Source of the DNA: JAUZRW01 sp964549915
Lineage (GTDB): Bacteria > Chloroflexota > Anaerolineae > Aggregatilineales > Phototrophicaceae
Direction of reading: 5' to 3'
Assembly: GCA_964549915.1 (NCBI GenBank)
Contig: CAZJWX010000013.1
Coordinates: forward strand, 21,381-85,380
DNA length: 64,000 bases
Below the pieces are notes generated by a model that did not search any database, had not been told where the DNA came from, and was given only the letters and a program-made list of their open reading frames with translations. This document shows positions 1 through 8,620 of the stretch, in pieces. How positions within the stretch are numbered: the first letter of the stretch is position 1; each line of letters begins with the position of its first letter. The position numbers and the translations under genes are program-made.

Positions 1-1
1 C

Positions 2-1834
2 ACCGACATTCGCAACATCGCTATCATCGCCCATGTCGATCATGGGAAAACGACTCTGGTAGACGGCATGCTCAAGCAAAGCAACGTCTTCCGCGAAGGC
101 GCACAGGTCGAAGACCGCGTGCTGGATTCCAATGCCCTGGAACGAGAGCGGGGGATCACGATCCTCTCGAAGAACACGGCGATTACCTATCGCGACACAA
201 AAATCAACATCGTCGATACACCCGGACACGCCGATTTCGGTGGCGAAGTCGAGCGCGTGCTGAATATGGTAGATGCAGCACTGCTGCTGGTGGACAGCGT
301 GGAAGGCCCCATGCCCCAGACGCGCTTCGTGCTGCGCAAAGCACTGGAACTCGGCCTGCGCATCATTGTCGTCATCAACAAAGTGGATCGCGCCAATGCC
401 CGAATCACCGAAGTCTTGAATGAAACATTCGACCTGTTCATCGAGTTGGGTGCCAGTGATGAGCAGGCGGATTTCCCCGTAGTGTATGCCATTGGCCTGG
501 AAGGCCGCGCAGGGTTGGAGGCGAGTGCCCTGGCGCATACGCTCGAACCCCTCTTCGAGACGATTCTGGAACAAGTACCACCACCGACCATCGAAGACGG
601 TGAACTGCCCAGGCTGCTGGTTACGACGCTGGAATATGACCCGTATAAGGGGCAAATTGCTGTAGGGCGGCTGCGCTCTGGCACGCTGCGCAAAGGAATG
701 CCGCTCGCCCGCCTGAAATTGGACGGGACGCGCCACAGCGGCAGACTGGAATATCTCTTCCAGTTCCACAACCTGAGCAAAATCGAGGTGGATGAGGTAC
801 ACGCGGGAGACATCGTCGCCATCGGCGGGCTTGATCCCATCGAAATCAGCGATACCATTGCGCACCCGGATGTGCAGGAGCCACTACCCGGCATCAAGGT
901 AGAAGAACCGACCGTGCGCATGACGTTTGGTGTGAATACGTCACCCTTCGCCGGAAAAGAGACCGAAGGCGGAATGAACAGCTCTCGCAAGCTGCGCGAA
1001 CGCCTGATTCGCGAGACACGCAGCAATGTCGCGCTGCGCGTAGAGAATGGCGACAGCCCGGAGCGCTTTGTCGTCAGCGGGCGCGGCGAACTGCACCTGG
1101 GCATCCTGATCGAAACCATGCGGCGCGAGGGCTACGAATTTGAGGTCAGCAAGCCGGAAGTGATCTACATGCGTGATCCGGTGACCGATACCATGAAGGA
1201 ACCCGTCGAAGAAGTCTTCGTGGAAATCTCAGACGATCGTGTTGGAACTGTCGTCGAGATGATGGGGGAACGCGCAGGTACCATGATGGATATGCGCAGC
1301 GAGAACGGCACAACCTACATGAAATACCTGGTGCCGACTCGTGGCCTGCTCGGCTTCCGGTCACAGTTCCTGCGGGCCACCTCCGGCATGGGGCAGATGC
1401 ACAGCGTCTTCCACAGCTATGAGCCAATCGGCGGTGAAGTGCCGGGACGGCGTTTCGGCAGTCTTGTAGCGATGGAAAACGGCACCGCGACGACCTACGC
1501 TCTCGTCAACGCTCAGCAGCGCGGCAGCTTTTTCATCGCACCGGGCACGGAAGTCTACGAAGGTATGGTCGTGGGCGAGCACATTCGCGCCGAAGATCTG
1601 CCGCTGAATGTGACCAAAGCCAAGCACCTGGATAACTTCCGCGCCAAGCCCAAGGAAGTGGCGGATAATCTGACGCCACCGCGCATCATGAGCCTGGATG
1701 ACTACATCGAATACCTGGGGGGTGACGAACTGCTAGAAGTCACACCGCACAATCTGCGCATCCGCAAGCGCATTTTGAACACCGAACTGCGCCTGAAGGA
1801 AGACAAACGCCGCCGCCAACTGGTCGGCAATTGA
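2..1834 (+). CDS. typA: Translational GTPase TypA/BipA, 5' end cut by window
   Basis: Ribosome-associated GTPase of the EF-G/LepA superfamily, linked in other bacteria to ribosome assembly and to growth under stress or cold. The frame is open from base 2, so the true start lies just outside the window and only a few residues are missing. Visible in order: P-loop AHVDHGKT, switch I RERGITI, DTPGHADF, and NKVDR for guanine recognition, all in the first 130 or so residues. A beta-barrel domain II, EF-G-like alpha/beta domains and the TypA-specific C-terminal domain follow. About 610 residues are visible, the usual family length. The M23 peptidase gene follows after about 30 bases on the same strand. 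The family call is firm. Confidence 0.96.
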   Translation, partial: TDIRNIAIIAHVDHGKTTLVDGMLKQSNVFREGAQVEDRVLDSNALERERGITILSKNTAITYRDTKINIVDTPGHADFGGEVERVLNMVDAALLLVDSVEGPMPQTRFVLRKALELGLRIIVVINKVDRANARITEVLNETFDLFIELGASDEQADFPVVYAIGLEGRAGLEASALAHTLEPLFETILEQVPPPTIEDGELPRLLVTTLEYDPYKGQIAVGRLRSGTLRKGMPLARLKLDGTRHSGRLEYLFQFHNLSKIEVDEVHAGDIVAIGGLDPIEISDTIAHPDVQEPLPGIKVEEPTVRMTFGVNTSPFAGKETEGGMNSSRKLRERLIRETRSNVALRVENGDSPERFVVSGRGELHLGILIETMRREGYEFEVSKPEVIYMRDPVTDTMKEPVEEVFVEISDDRVGTVVEMMGERAGTMMDMRSENGTTYMKYLVPTRGLLGFRSQFLRATSGMGQMHSVFHSYEPIGGEVPGRRFGSLVAMENGTATTYALVNAQQRGSFFIAPGTEVYEGMVVGEHIRAEDLPLNVTKAKHLDNFRAKPKEVADNLTPPRIMSLDDYIEYLGGDELLEVTPHNLRIRKRILNTELRLKEDKRRRQLVGN

Positions 1835-1865
1835 GTGTAAATCACGGCAAATAACCCAATTGGAT

Positions 1866-2810
1866 ATGATGAAACGAATTCTATTCATCAGCGCCCTGAT
1901 GCTGTTTCTGCTGCCTTCGGTAGGAACAGCGCAGGATGAGGAACAGACGCCAGAAGCCACCCCTGAGGTCACCCCGGACCCACAAGACAGCCTTGAGGTA
2001 GATGGCCTCACGCTGCAAGTCTACTTCGAACGTTTGCAGCAGGGTCGTGCTGGATTGCTCGCCCTGCGGGGAGAGGGTATCACCGTAGCACAGGCTAGCG
2101 TCTTCAACCGAACATTTGACTTCTTCCAGGTGCCACACCAGGAAGGCTGGTACGCGCTCATCAATGCGCGGATGGAGCAGCCCATCCGCCCCTATGAGCT
2201 TCGCGTGCGCGTAGAGACAGAAGGTGCCGACGAAGCACTGGACATCTCCGCGCGAGTGGATGTCAGCAGCGGCGGATTCATCCAGCAAGATGTCAATATC
2301 GTCGTAGAAGATGAACGCCTTGCCATCTTGCTTGATCCGGAAGTGGAAGCTGCGGAACTGGCGCAAATCTTCGAACTCGCAGCACCAATCACACCGGAAA
2401 CGCTCTGGGATGAAGAAGGCTTCAGCCCGCCCATCAACGCTGAGTTGACATCGCCCTTCGGCGCGGTGCGTGTCTTCAACGGTACCTTCAATTCGATCCA
2501 CACCGGATGGGACTTTCAAGCGACAATCGGGCAACCTCTCTCGGCATCAGCGGCTGGGCGAGTAGTTTTCGCCGGAATGCTGCCAATCCGTGGCAACTAT
2601 GTGCTGATTGATCACGGGCGCGGCATCTACTCCGGCTACGCGCACATGTCTATTCTCTACGTCACGCAAGGGCAACGAGTCAGCGCCGGGCAAATTGTCG
2701 GTATGGTCGGCAGCACCGGGCGCAGCAGCAGTGCCCACGCTCACATCGAATTCATCGTGAATGGCGAATGGGTTGATGCAGCCGATTTCATTCGGATGTA
2801 CATTCCTTAG
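1866..2810 (+). CDS. Secreted M23-family metallopeptidase
   Basis: Likely a cell-envelope peptidase or peptidoglycan-remodelling protein acting outside the membrane. The N-terminus is a signal peptide (Lys-Arg, then a hydrophobic run, then an Ala-type cleavage region near residue 22), followed by a short Glu/Thr/Pro-rich stretch. The last 110 or so residues carry the LytM/M23 fold: HTGWDF supplies the first His and the Asp ligand, and SAHAHIEF is the HxH motif near the C-terminus. The middle 150 residues resemble an Ig-like or all-beta domain I cannot name. A TTG at 1860 and a second ATG at 1869 are alternative starts. Its stop overlaps the stop of the convergent CoA-transferase gene by four bases. 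Confidence 0.87.
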   Translation: MMKRILFISALMLFLLPSVGTAQDEEQTPEATPEVTPDPQDSLEVDGLTLQVYFERLQQGRAGLLALRGEGITVAQASVFNRTFDFFQVPHQEGWYALINARMEQPIRPYELRVRVETEGADEALDISARVDVSSGGFIQQDVNIVVEDERLAILLDPEVEAAELAQIFELAAPITPETLWDEEGFSPPINAELTSPFGAVRVFNGTFNSIHTGWDFQATIGQPLSASAAGRVVFAGMLPIRGNYVLIDHGRGIYSGYAHMSILYVTQGQRVSAGQIVGMVGSTGRSSSAHAHIEFIVNGEWVDAADFIRMYIP

Positions 2811-3994
2811 AGCACGCCCTGGCTGCGCAGCGCTTGAATTTCATCCGCTGCGTAGCCGAATTCGTCGAGTACTGCCTCTGTATGTTCTCCATGCCGAGGC
2901 GGCGGCAGTGCAATCTGCGGCGGCGTGACGCTCAGGTTCAACGGCGACGCAACCATCTCCAGTGCGCTGCCTGAGGACAGGGCAACCTCCTGCACCATCC
3001 CCCGTTCCAGCACATGCGGATCACGCAGCGCCTGCGCAACGGTCTGAATCGACCCCGCCGGAATACCGGCATCCAGCAGCAGAGAAACCCACTCACCGAC
3101 AGTGCGTTCAGCAAAAACTTCCTGCAAAACCGGGATGAGCAGCGCCTTGTTCGCAACCCGCGCCGGATTGCTGGCGAAGCGCTCGTCTTCACAGAGTTCG
3201 GGTCGCTGAATCAAGTGACAGAGCAGGCGAAACTGGCGATCATTGCCTACCGCCACGACGAAGGCTCCATCACTGGCACGGAAGGTCTGATAGGGAACGA
3301 TGTTCGCATGTTGATTTCCGTGGCGCTGCGGCGTCTCGCCGGAGACAAGATAATTGCTGGCGATATTGACCAATGCAGCGAGTTGGGTATCCAACAGTGA
3401 AATATCGATGAACTGCCCTACCCCGCTGCGTTCACTGTGGCGCAGCGCCGCCAGAATGGCCGAAACGGCGTGCAGCCCTGCGATCACATCGCTGATCGCT
3501 ACCCCCACTTTCGCTGGTTCACCGTCAGCCTCACCGGTGATCGACATCAAGCCGCTCATGGCCTGCACCACATAATCATAGCCGGGGCGATCCCGGTACG
3601 TGCCCGTCTGCCCAAAGCCGGTGATGCTGCAGTAGACCAGGGCTGGATTGCTCTCGCGTAGCGATTCGTAGTCCAGGCCAAAACGAACCATCTGCCCGAC
3701 TTTGAAATTCTCGACCACGACATGCGACTGCGCCGCCAAATTGCGGACGATGGCCTGCCCCTGCGGATGTTTCAGATTAAGCGTGATGCTGCGCTTGTTG
3801 CGGTTCACGCTGGCGAAGTACGCGCTCATCTCGCCCGTCCAGGGCGGCCCCCATTGGCGTGTATCATCGCCGCGCTGTGGATTCTCCACCTTGATGACCT
3901 CGGCACCCAGATCAGCCAGCATCATCGTACACAGCGGCCCGGCCAACACGCGCGAGAAATCCAGCACACGCACCCCATCCATCGCCTTCGTCAT
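2807..3994 (-). CDS. CaiB/BaiF (class III) CoA-transferase
   Basis: Family III CoA-transferases move CoA between carboxylic acids such as formyl/oxalyl, carnitine or succinyl/mesaconyl partners. The N-terminus reads GVRVLDFSRVLAGPLCTMML with DLGAEVIKVE next, typical of the family. VAISDVIAGLHA contains the Asp expected to form the acyl-anhydride intermediate. The chosen ATG gives 395 residues, the usual size. A longer open frame upstream lacks family resemblance, and another ATG at 4018 is possible. The substrate cannot be read from the sequence. It stands alone on the minus strand, divergent from zwf. Confidence 0.9.
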   Translation of the reverse strand: MTKAMDGVRVLDFSRVLAGPLCTMMLADLGAEVIKVENPQRGDDTRQWGPPWTGEMSAYFASVNRNKRSITLNLKHPQGQAIVRNLAAQSHVVVENFKVGQMVRFGLDYESLRESNPALVYCSITGFGQTGTYRDRPGYDYVVQAMSGLMSITGEADGEPAKVGVAISDVIAGLHAVSAILAALRHSERSGVGQFIDISLLDTQLAALVNIASNYLVSGETPQRHGNQHANIVPYQTFRASDGAFVVAVGNDRQFRLLCHLIQRPELCEDERFASNPARVANKALLIPVLQEVFAERTVGEWVSLLLDAGIPAGSIQTVAQALRDPHVLERGMVQEVALSSGSALEMVASPLNLSVTPPQIALPPPRHGEHTEAVLDEFGYAADEIQALRSQGVL

Positions 3995-4076
3995 CTCTGC
4001 TCGCTTTCCTGTGCTCATCTGCCAGGGACCAACCATAGCCACGCACCCAGCAGAACGCCAGAGGCAGCCGCGGTTT

Positions 4077-4105
4077 TTGAGCATTCCGTGAGAGGGCGGT
4101 ACAAT
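4077..4105 (+). promoter_or_regulatory. Putative sigma-70-type promoter of zwf
   Basis: TTGAGC (4077-4082) and TACAAT (4100-4105) are separated by 17 bases, about 60 bases before the zwf ATG, in the divergent gap upstream of the CoA-transferase gene. Consensus match only. Confidence 0.5.
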
Positions 4106-4163
4106 CGCGCCTGAACGACCTTTCAGCAATGCAGAGACCTGCACCTTCACGAGGACAACTTCG

Positions 4164-5603
4164 ATGAGCACAACCATCTTGATCTTCGGCGCTTCTGGCG
4201 ATCTCACGCACCGCAAATTGATCCCGGCACTGTACAACAAGTTCCACAAAGGGAAGCTCACGGGCGATTTCAACATCGTCGGCGTATCGCGTAGCAAGTA
4301 CAGCCACGAGGAATTTCGCACGTCCGCCCGCAAGGGCGTACAGGAATTTTCCGAGCACTTTGACGAGGGCACATGGGATTCGTTTGGCCCACGCATCCGG
4401 TACATCCCGGCGGATGCCAGCAAGCCAGAAGGCTTCGACGAGATCAAACAAGGGCTGGCGGAGATCGAAGAACCAGGTGCAAACCGCCTCTACTATCTCT
4501 CGGTAGCGCCCTTCCTCTACGAGCCAATCATCCACAACATCGGCGCGGCAGGCATGGCGGCTGACGAGGGCGACTCGTGGCGGCGCATCATCATCGAAAA
4601 GCCCTTCGGCACAAACCTGGAAACGGCAAGGGCGCTGAATGCCGCCGTGCATCAGGTCTTTCGTGAGCATCAGGTGTATCGGATCGATCATTACCTGGGC
4701 AAGGAAACCGCCCAGAATATCCTCTTCTTCCGCTTCGCCAACACGATCTTCGAACCCGTGTGGAATCGCAATTACATCGACAACGTACAGATTACCGTTG
4801 GCGAAACCGTCGATGTCGGCTCACGCGCTGGCTACTATGACGGTTCGGGCGTACTGCGTGACATGTTCCAGAATCACGTGCTGCAATTGATGATGCTGAC
4901 CGCGATGGAGCCACCGTCGTCGTTCGATGCCAATGCCCTGCGCAACGAAAAGGTCAAAGTATTGGAGGCCATCAAGCCGATTCAGCCCAGAGACGCTGTG
5001 CTGGGACAATACGCAGGCTACTTGCAGGCTGATGGCGTCAAAGAAGACTCCCGCACCCCAACTTACGCAACGGTCAGGGTGAACATCGACAATTGGCGCT
5101 GGAAAGGTGTCCCGTTCTATCTACGTAGTGGCAAAGCCCTGCCCCACAAAATCACCAAGATCCTCGTCGAATTCAAATCGCCACCACATATGCTCTTCGA
5201 CCTGAAGGACGGGGACAAGTTCGCGCGCAATATCCTCTCGCTCTGCATTCAACCGGATGAGGGCATTCACCTGCAATTTGAAGCCAAAATCCCTGGCAGC
5301 GCACAGGCATTCCGGTCTGTCGATATGGATTTTCACTATCGCGACGCTTTCGACGAACCCCTCTCAGACGCCTACGAGCGCTTGATCCTGGACGCCATCA
5401 ACGGCGACCCGTCGCTTTTCACGCGCAGCGATGAGATCGAAAAAGCCTGGGCGCTCTTCGATGACCTGATCGCGCACTCGGAAGCACCCGACTCGCCGCG
5501 ACCCGCCACGTACCAACCCGGCACCTGGGGGCCAGAGGAAGCGGTGGTATTCCTCGCCAACGATTCGCGCCGCTGGCGCACCAGCGGCTGCATCCACGAA
5601 TGA
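4164..5603 (+). CDS. zwf: Glucose-6-phosphate 1-dehydrogenase
   Basis: Oxidises glucose 6-phosphate to 6-phosphogluconolactone with NAD(P)+, the entry step of the oxidative pentose phosphate pathway. The nucleotide-binding motif GASGDLTHRKLIPALY is at residues 9-24, and the substrate/catalytic signature RIDHYLGKE lies near residue 175. The protein has 479 residues, the normal bacterial length. The 6-phosphogluconolactonase gene follows after nine bases, so both steps should be co-expressed. A plausible promoter lies just upstream. Confidence 0.97.
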   Translation: MSTTILIFGASGDLTHRKLIPALYNKFHKGKLTGDFNIVGVSRSKYSHEEFRTSARKGVQEFSEHFDEGTWDSFGPRIRYIPADASKPEGFDEIKQGLAEIEEPGANRLYYLSVAPFLYEPIIHNIGAAGMAADEGDSWRRIIIEKPFGTNLETARALNAAVHQVFREHQVYRIDHYLGKETAQNILFFRFANTIFEPVWNRNYIDNVQITVGETVDVGSRAGYYDGSGVLRDMFQNHVLQLMMLTAMEPPSSFDANALRNEKVKVLEAIKPIQPRDAVLGQYAGYLQADGVKEDSRTPTYATVRVNIDNWRWKGVPFYLRSGKALPHKITKILVEFKSPPHMLFDLKDGDKFARNILSLCIQPDEGIHLQFEAKIPGSAQAFRSVDMDFHYRDAFDEPLSDAYERLILDAINGDPSLFTRSDEIEKAWALFDDLIAHSEAPDSPRPATYQPGTWGPEEAVVFLANDSRRWRTSGCIHE

Positions 5604-5612
5604 GGACTGGCG

Positions 5613-6362
5613 ATGCCTGAAGAATGGAGCAACATCAAGATTCAGCCCGACAAAGCAACGCTGGTGCGCTACACTGCCGAGCGGATCGTGCGCATGGCAA
5701 CCGCGACGCTGCAAGAGAATGATACGTTCAGCATTGCGCTTTCAGGAGGGTCTACTCCGCGTCCGGTCTACGAGCTGTTGGCGACTGAATACGCATCGTA
5801 TGTCGAGTGGGATCGCATCCACCTCTTCTGGGGGGACGAGCGCTGTGTACCGCCTGATGACGCGCAAAGCAATTATCATATGGCGCGGCAAGCCCTGATT
5901 GACCGCGTGCCGATTCCGGAAGCGAACATCCATCGGATGCGTGGCGAAGACGAGCCTGAACGAGCAGCGACCGCTTATGAGGCCGAACTCCAGGGCTTCT
6001 TTGGCACAGTTGGCACAGATGGAGAGTGGTTCGACTTGACGCTGTTGGGCATGGGCGATGACGGTCACACCGCATCGCTCTTCCCCGGCACGAAAGCGTT
6101 GCACGAACGCGAGAAAATGGTGCTGGCGCATCACGTACAGGCCAAAGGCGATTTGTGGCGCCTCACGCTCACCGTCCCGGCGATTCTGCGCAGCGCCAAC
6201 ATCATGTTCCTGATTGCTGGCGAAGACAAAGCCCCGGCCTTGCGCCAAGTCCTGCACGGCAATCATGCGCCTGATACGTATCCCAGCCAGTTGATCGCAC
6301 GCAGCGACCATCCGCATATCATTTACGCCCTCGACGAAGCTGCTGCCGCTCAACTGGATTAA
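5613..6362 (+). CDS. pgl: 6-phosphogluconolactonase (DevB/SOL type)
   Basis: Hydrolyses 6-phosphogluconolactone produced by the preceding zwf product. The glucosamine-6-phosphate isomerase-like fold is recognisable: SIALSGGSTPRPVYELL near residue 40, HLFWGDERCVPPDDAQSN near residue 70, and LLGMGDDGHTASLFPG near residue 150, which is the phosphate-binding and catalytic His region. Its 249 residues fit the family. It is translated from an ATG nine bases after zwf, which supports a two-gene operon. Confidence 0.96.
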   Translation: MPEEWSNIKIQPDKATLVRYTAERIVRMATATLQENDTFSIALSGGSTPRPVYELLATEYASYVEWDRIHLFWGDERCVPPDDAQSNYHMARQALIDRVPIPEANIHRMRGEDEPERAATAYEAELQGFFGTVGTDGEWFDLTLLGMGDDGHTASLFPGTKALHEREKMVLAHHVQAKGDLWRLTLTVPAILRSANIMFLIAGEDKAPALRQVLHGNHAPDTYPSQLIARSDHPHIIYALDEAAAAQLD

Positions 6363-6369
6363 ACTTTCA

Positions 6370-6391
6370 GGGACGGTCTGCGGATCGTCCC
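6370..6391 (+). terminator. Possible hairpin after zwf-pgl
   Basis: GGGACG (6370-6375) can pair with CGTCCC (6386-6391) around a 10-base loop just after the pgl stop. No T-run follows, so it may only be a weak terminator or an RNA 3' end stabiliser. Confidence 0.3.
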
Positions 6392-6428
6392 AATCGTGGC
6401 ATATCCCCGTACCAATCAGCACTCATCC

Positions 6429-6437
6429 TGCTATAAT
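6429..6437 (+). promoter_or_regulatory. Extended -10 promoter of the pyr operon
   Basis: TGCTATAAT is a perfect -10 hexamer with the TGn extension. No good -35 is seen. A start near 6444 would give a leader of about 30 bases before the pyrB ATG, which also argues against a GTG start at 6442. The surrounding CCTGCTATAAT recurs before the Suv3 helicase gene. Confidence 0.6.
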
Positions 6438-6474
6438 CTGAGTGAAACCCCTCGTGCCAACGAAGGAAGGCTCT

Positions 6475-7548
6475 ATGAGCAGCGACTCAAACATTGGCGA
6501 GAACCCCCTTGCGCCCAGTGCGCACCGCTTCACTTACGTGCCCCCGCGAATCGCAGGCGATTTTCGTGGCAAACACATCATCTCCGTTGAGCAGTTCGAA
6601 CGGCGCGACCTGGAGATTCTGTTTGATGCAGCGGTCTCGATTCGCCGTCGACTGCGTCAGATGGATCGCGGCTTGATGGAAGTCTGCTCCGGCAAGGTGA
6701 TGGCCTCGCTCTTCTTCGAAGCCAGCACACGCACGGATATGTCGTTCCAGGCAGCCATGCGCCGGGTCGGCGGCGATGTGGTCATGGCGAGCAATGGCGT
6801 GCGCTTCTCGTCGATGTACAAGGGCGAGAGCATCGCAGATACGATTCGCGCGGCGGGTTGCTACGCCGATGTGGTCGTGCTGCGCCATCCCCAGGTCGGA
6901 TCATCCTACGAAGCGGCGTACTACCTCGATCTTCTCAACGAGCGCATCGTCAACCCAACGGTGGTGATCAGCGGCGGCGATGGCATCGGTGAGCATCCAA
7001 CGCAAGCTCTGCTCGACATGTTCACGATTTTCGACGCAAAAGGCAGCCTGGATCATCTGACCATCACGTTGGTCGGTGACCTGCGCAACGGGCGAACCGT
7101 GCATTCGCTGGCGAAGCTGCTGGCCTACTATCGCCCCAGCGGAACGAGTCTGTGCTTTGTCTCGCCAGAAAGCCTGCGCATGCCCGCCGACATCCTCGAA
7201 ATGCTCAGGGCACTCAATATCGAAGTCACCGAAACCGAAGACCTGCATGAGGTGTTGGGCGAAAGCGATGTCCTCTACTGGACGCGCGTTCAGGAAGAGC
7301 GCTTTGAGAATCGCGAAGAGTACGAGCAAATTAAAGATGGCTTCGTGATGCTGCCAGCATTGCTGGAGCAGGCTCCGCAGACCTGCGTGCTGATGCATCC
7401 CCTACCGCGCAAACACGAGATGGGCACGCAGCACGATCACGACATCCTGGATGCAGACCGACGCGCGATCTACTTCGAGCAGATGGAAAACGGTATGTTC
7501 GTGCGTATGGCCCTGCTCGCGAAAGTGCTGCGGGGAGCTTATGTCTAG
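6475..7548 (+). CDS. pyrB: Aspartate carbamoyltransferase catalytic chain
   Basis: Condenses carbamoyl phosphate with aspartate, the committed step of pyrimidine synthesis. The carbamoyl phosphate loop FFEASTRTDMSFQAAMRR is near residue 80, SSMYKGESIADT carries the conserved Lys loop, GGDGIGEHPTQALLDMF is present, and HPLPRKHE lies near the C-terminus. The ATG at 6475 is preceded by GAAGGAAGG, so it is preferred over the upstream GTG; the product has 357 residues. The N-terminal extension of about 30 residues before the fold is longer than in E. coli PyrB. No pyrI regulatory chain gene is present. The stop overlaps the pyrC start by eight bases. Confidence 0.96.
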   Translation: MSSDSNIGENPLAPSAHRFTYVPPRIAGDFRGKHIISVEQFERRDLEILFDAAVSIRRRLRQMDRGLMEVCSGKVMASLFFEASTRTDMSFQAAMRRVGGDVVMASNGVRFSSMYKGESIADTIRAAGCYADVVVLRHPQVGSSYEAAYYLDLLNERIVNPTVVISGGDGIGEHPTQALLDMFTIFDAKGSLDHLTITLVGDLRNGRTVHSLAKLLAYYRPSGTSLCFVSPESLRMPADILEMLRALNIEVTETEDLHEVLGESDVLYWTRVQEERFENREEYEQIKDGFVMLPALLEQAPQTCVLMHPLPRKHEMGTQHDHDILDADRRAIYFEQMENGMFVRMALLAKVLRGAYV

Positions 7549-8620
7549 AGTCATTCGCATCCCGGCCTTGCTTGATCCACATACGCACCTGCGCGACCTG
7601 GATTGGACACACAAAGCGACCTTCGCCAGCGAGACCGCTGCCGCCGTTGCCGGGGGATACTGGGCCGTCTTCGATATGCCCAATACGCCACCGAACACGA
7701 CGACTCGCGGTACGCTCGACACCAAACTGGCACGTCTGGATGCCGCTGCCATCTGTGATTTTGGCGTCTACGCTGGTGCTTCACAAGACGATAACACGGT
7801 GCACTATGCGACGATGGCGACGGATACCTGCGGCTTGAAGATCTTCAACAACTCAACGACAGGCAATCTGCTCATTGAAGATCAAGCCACGCGGCGCAGG
7901 CACTACGAAGCCTGGCCTGCTACACGCCTGATTGCCGTCCACGCGGAAGAAGAAACTATCCTGGATATCCTCGATCTGGTGCGAGAGACGGGCAAACGCA
8001 CACACTTCCTGCACATCAGCAGCGCACGAGAGATCAACTACCTGCGCGAGGCAAAAGAAGCGGGCTTGCCCATCACCATCGGCGTTTGCCCCCATCACCT
8101 CTACCTGACAGAAGCCGATGTGCATAGGCTCGGCGGCTACGCCATGATGAAACCGCCGCTGAAGACACAGACGGATGTCGCTGCACTCTGGCAGGCGATT
8201 CAGGATGGGCTGGTAGATGTCATCGAGAGCGACCACGCACCCCATACCCGGGCCGAAAAAGAGGAGCACAACCCCGCCTATGGCGTCCCCGGATTGGAGA
8301 CGACGCTGTCGCTGATGCTGACTGCCGCCGCCGAAAATCGCGTTTCGCTCGAGCAAGTCATCGCGATGGTCAGCGAGAATCCGCGACGCATCTGGGGGCT
8401 GGATGCACCGCCAGAGACCTACGCCCTGGTTGACCTCGATGCGACCTACACTATCGATAACGCGAAGCTGTGGACACAGGCAGGGGCATCACCCTTCGAT
8501 GGCGTAAGCGTTCGCGGGAAAGTACTGGAGACCTGGATTCGTGGTACTCAGGTCTACGATGGGGAGCGAGTGTTGGTAGAGCCTGGTTTCGGCAACAACC
8601 TCTTTGGAGCCAATTCATGA
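7541..8620 (+). CDS. pyrC: Dihydroorotase
   Basis: Cyclises carbamoyl aspartate to dihydroorotate. It is an amidohydrolase-fold enzyme: DPHTHLRDLDW gives the HxH metal ligands at residues 11-13, later His ligands fall near LIAVHAEEET and HFLHISSAREI, and VIESDHAPHTRAEKE holds the catalytic Asp. At 359 residues it is a compact form. The ATG at 7541 lies within the pyrB stop region (ATGTCTAG) behind a GGGAG ribosome-binding site, so it is probably translationally coupled. A much longer upstream open frame is only the read-through of this frame under pyrB. Confidence 0.93.
   Translation: MSRVIRIPALLDPHTHLRDLDWTHKATFASETAAAVAGGYWAVFDMPNTPPNTTTRGTLDTKLARLDAAAICDFGVYAGASQDDNTVHYATMATDTCGLKIFNNSTTGNLLIEDQATRRRHYEAWPATRLIAVHAEEETILDILDLVRETGKRTHFLHISSAREINYLREAKEAGLPITIGVCPHHLYLTEADVHRLGGYAMMKPPLKTQTDVAALWQAIQDGLVDVIESDHAPHTRAEKEEHNPAYGVPGLETTLSLMLTAAAENRVSLEQVIAMVSENPRRIWGLDAPPETYALVDLDATYTIDNAKLWTQAGASPFDGVSVRGKVLETWIRGTQVYDGERVLVEPGFGNNLFGANS

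Noticed and set aside
6442..6474. Upstream GTG start of pyrB
   Set aside because: It falls at the predicted transcription start next to the -10 box, while the ATG at 6475 has a strong GAAGGAAGG site.
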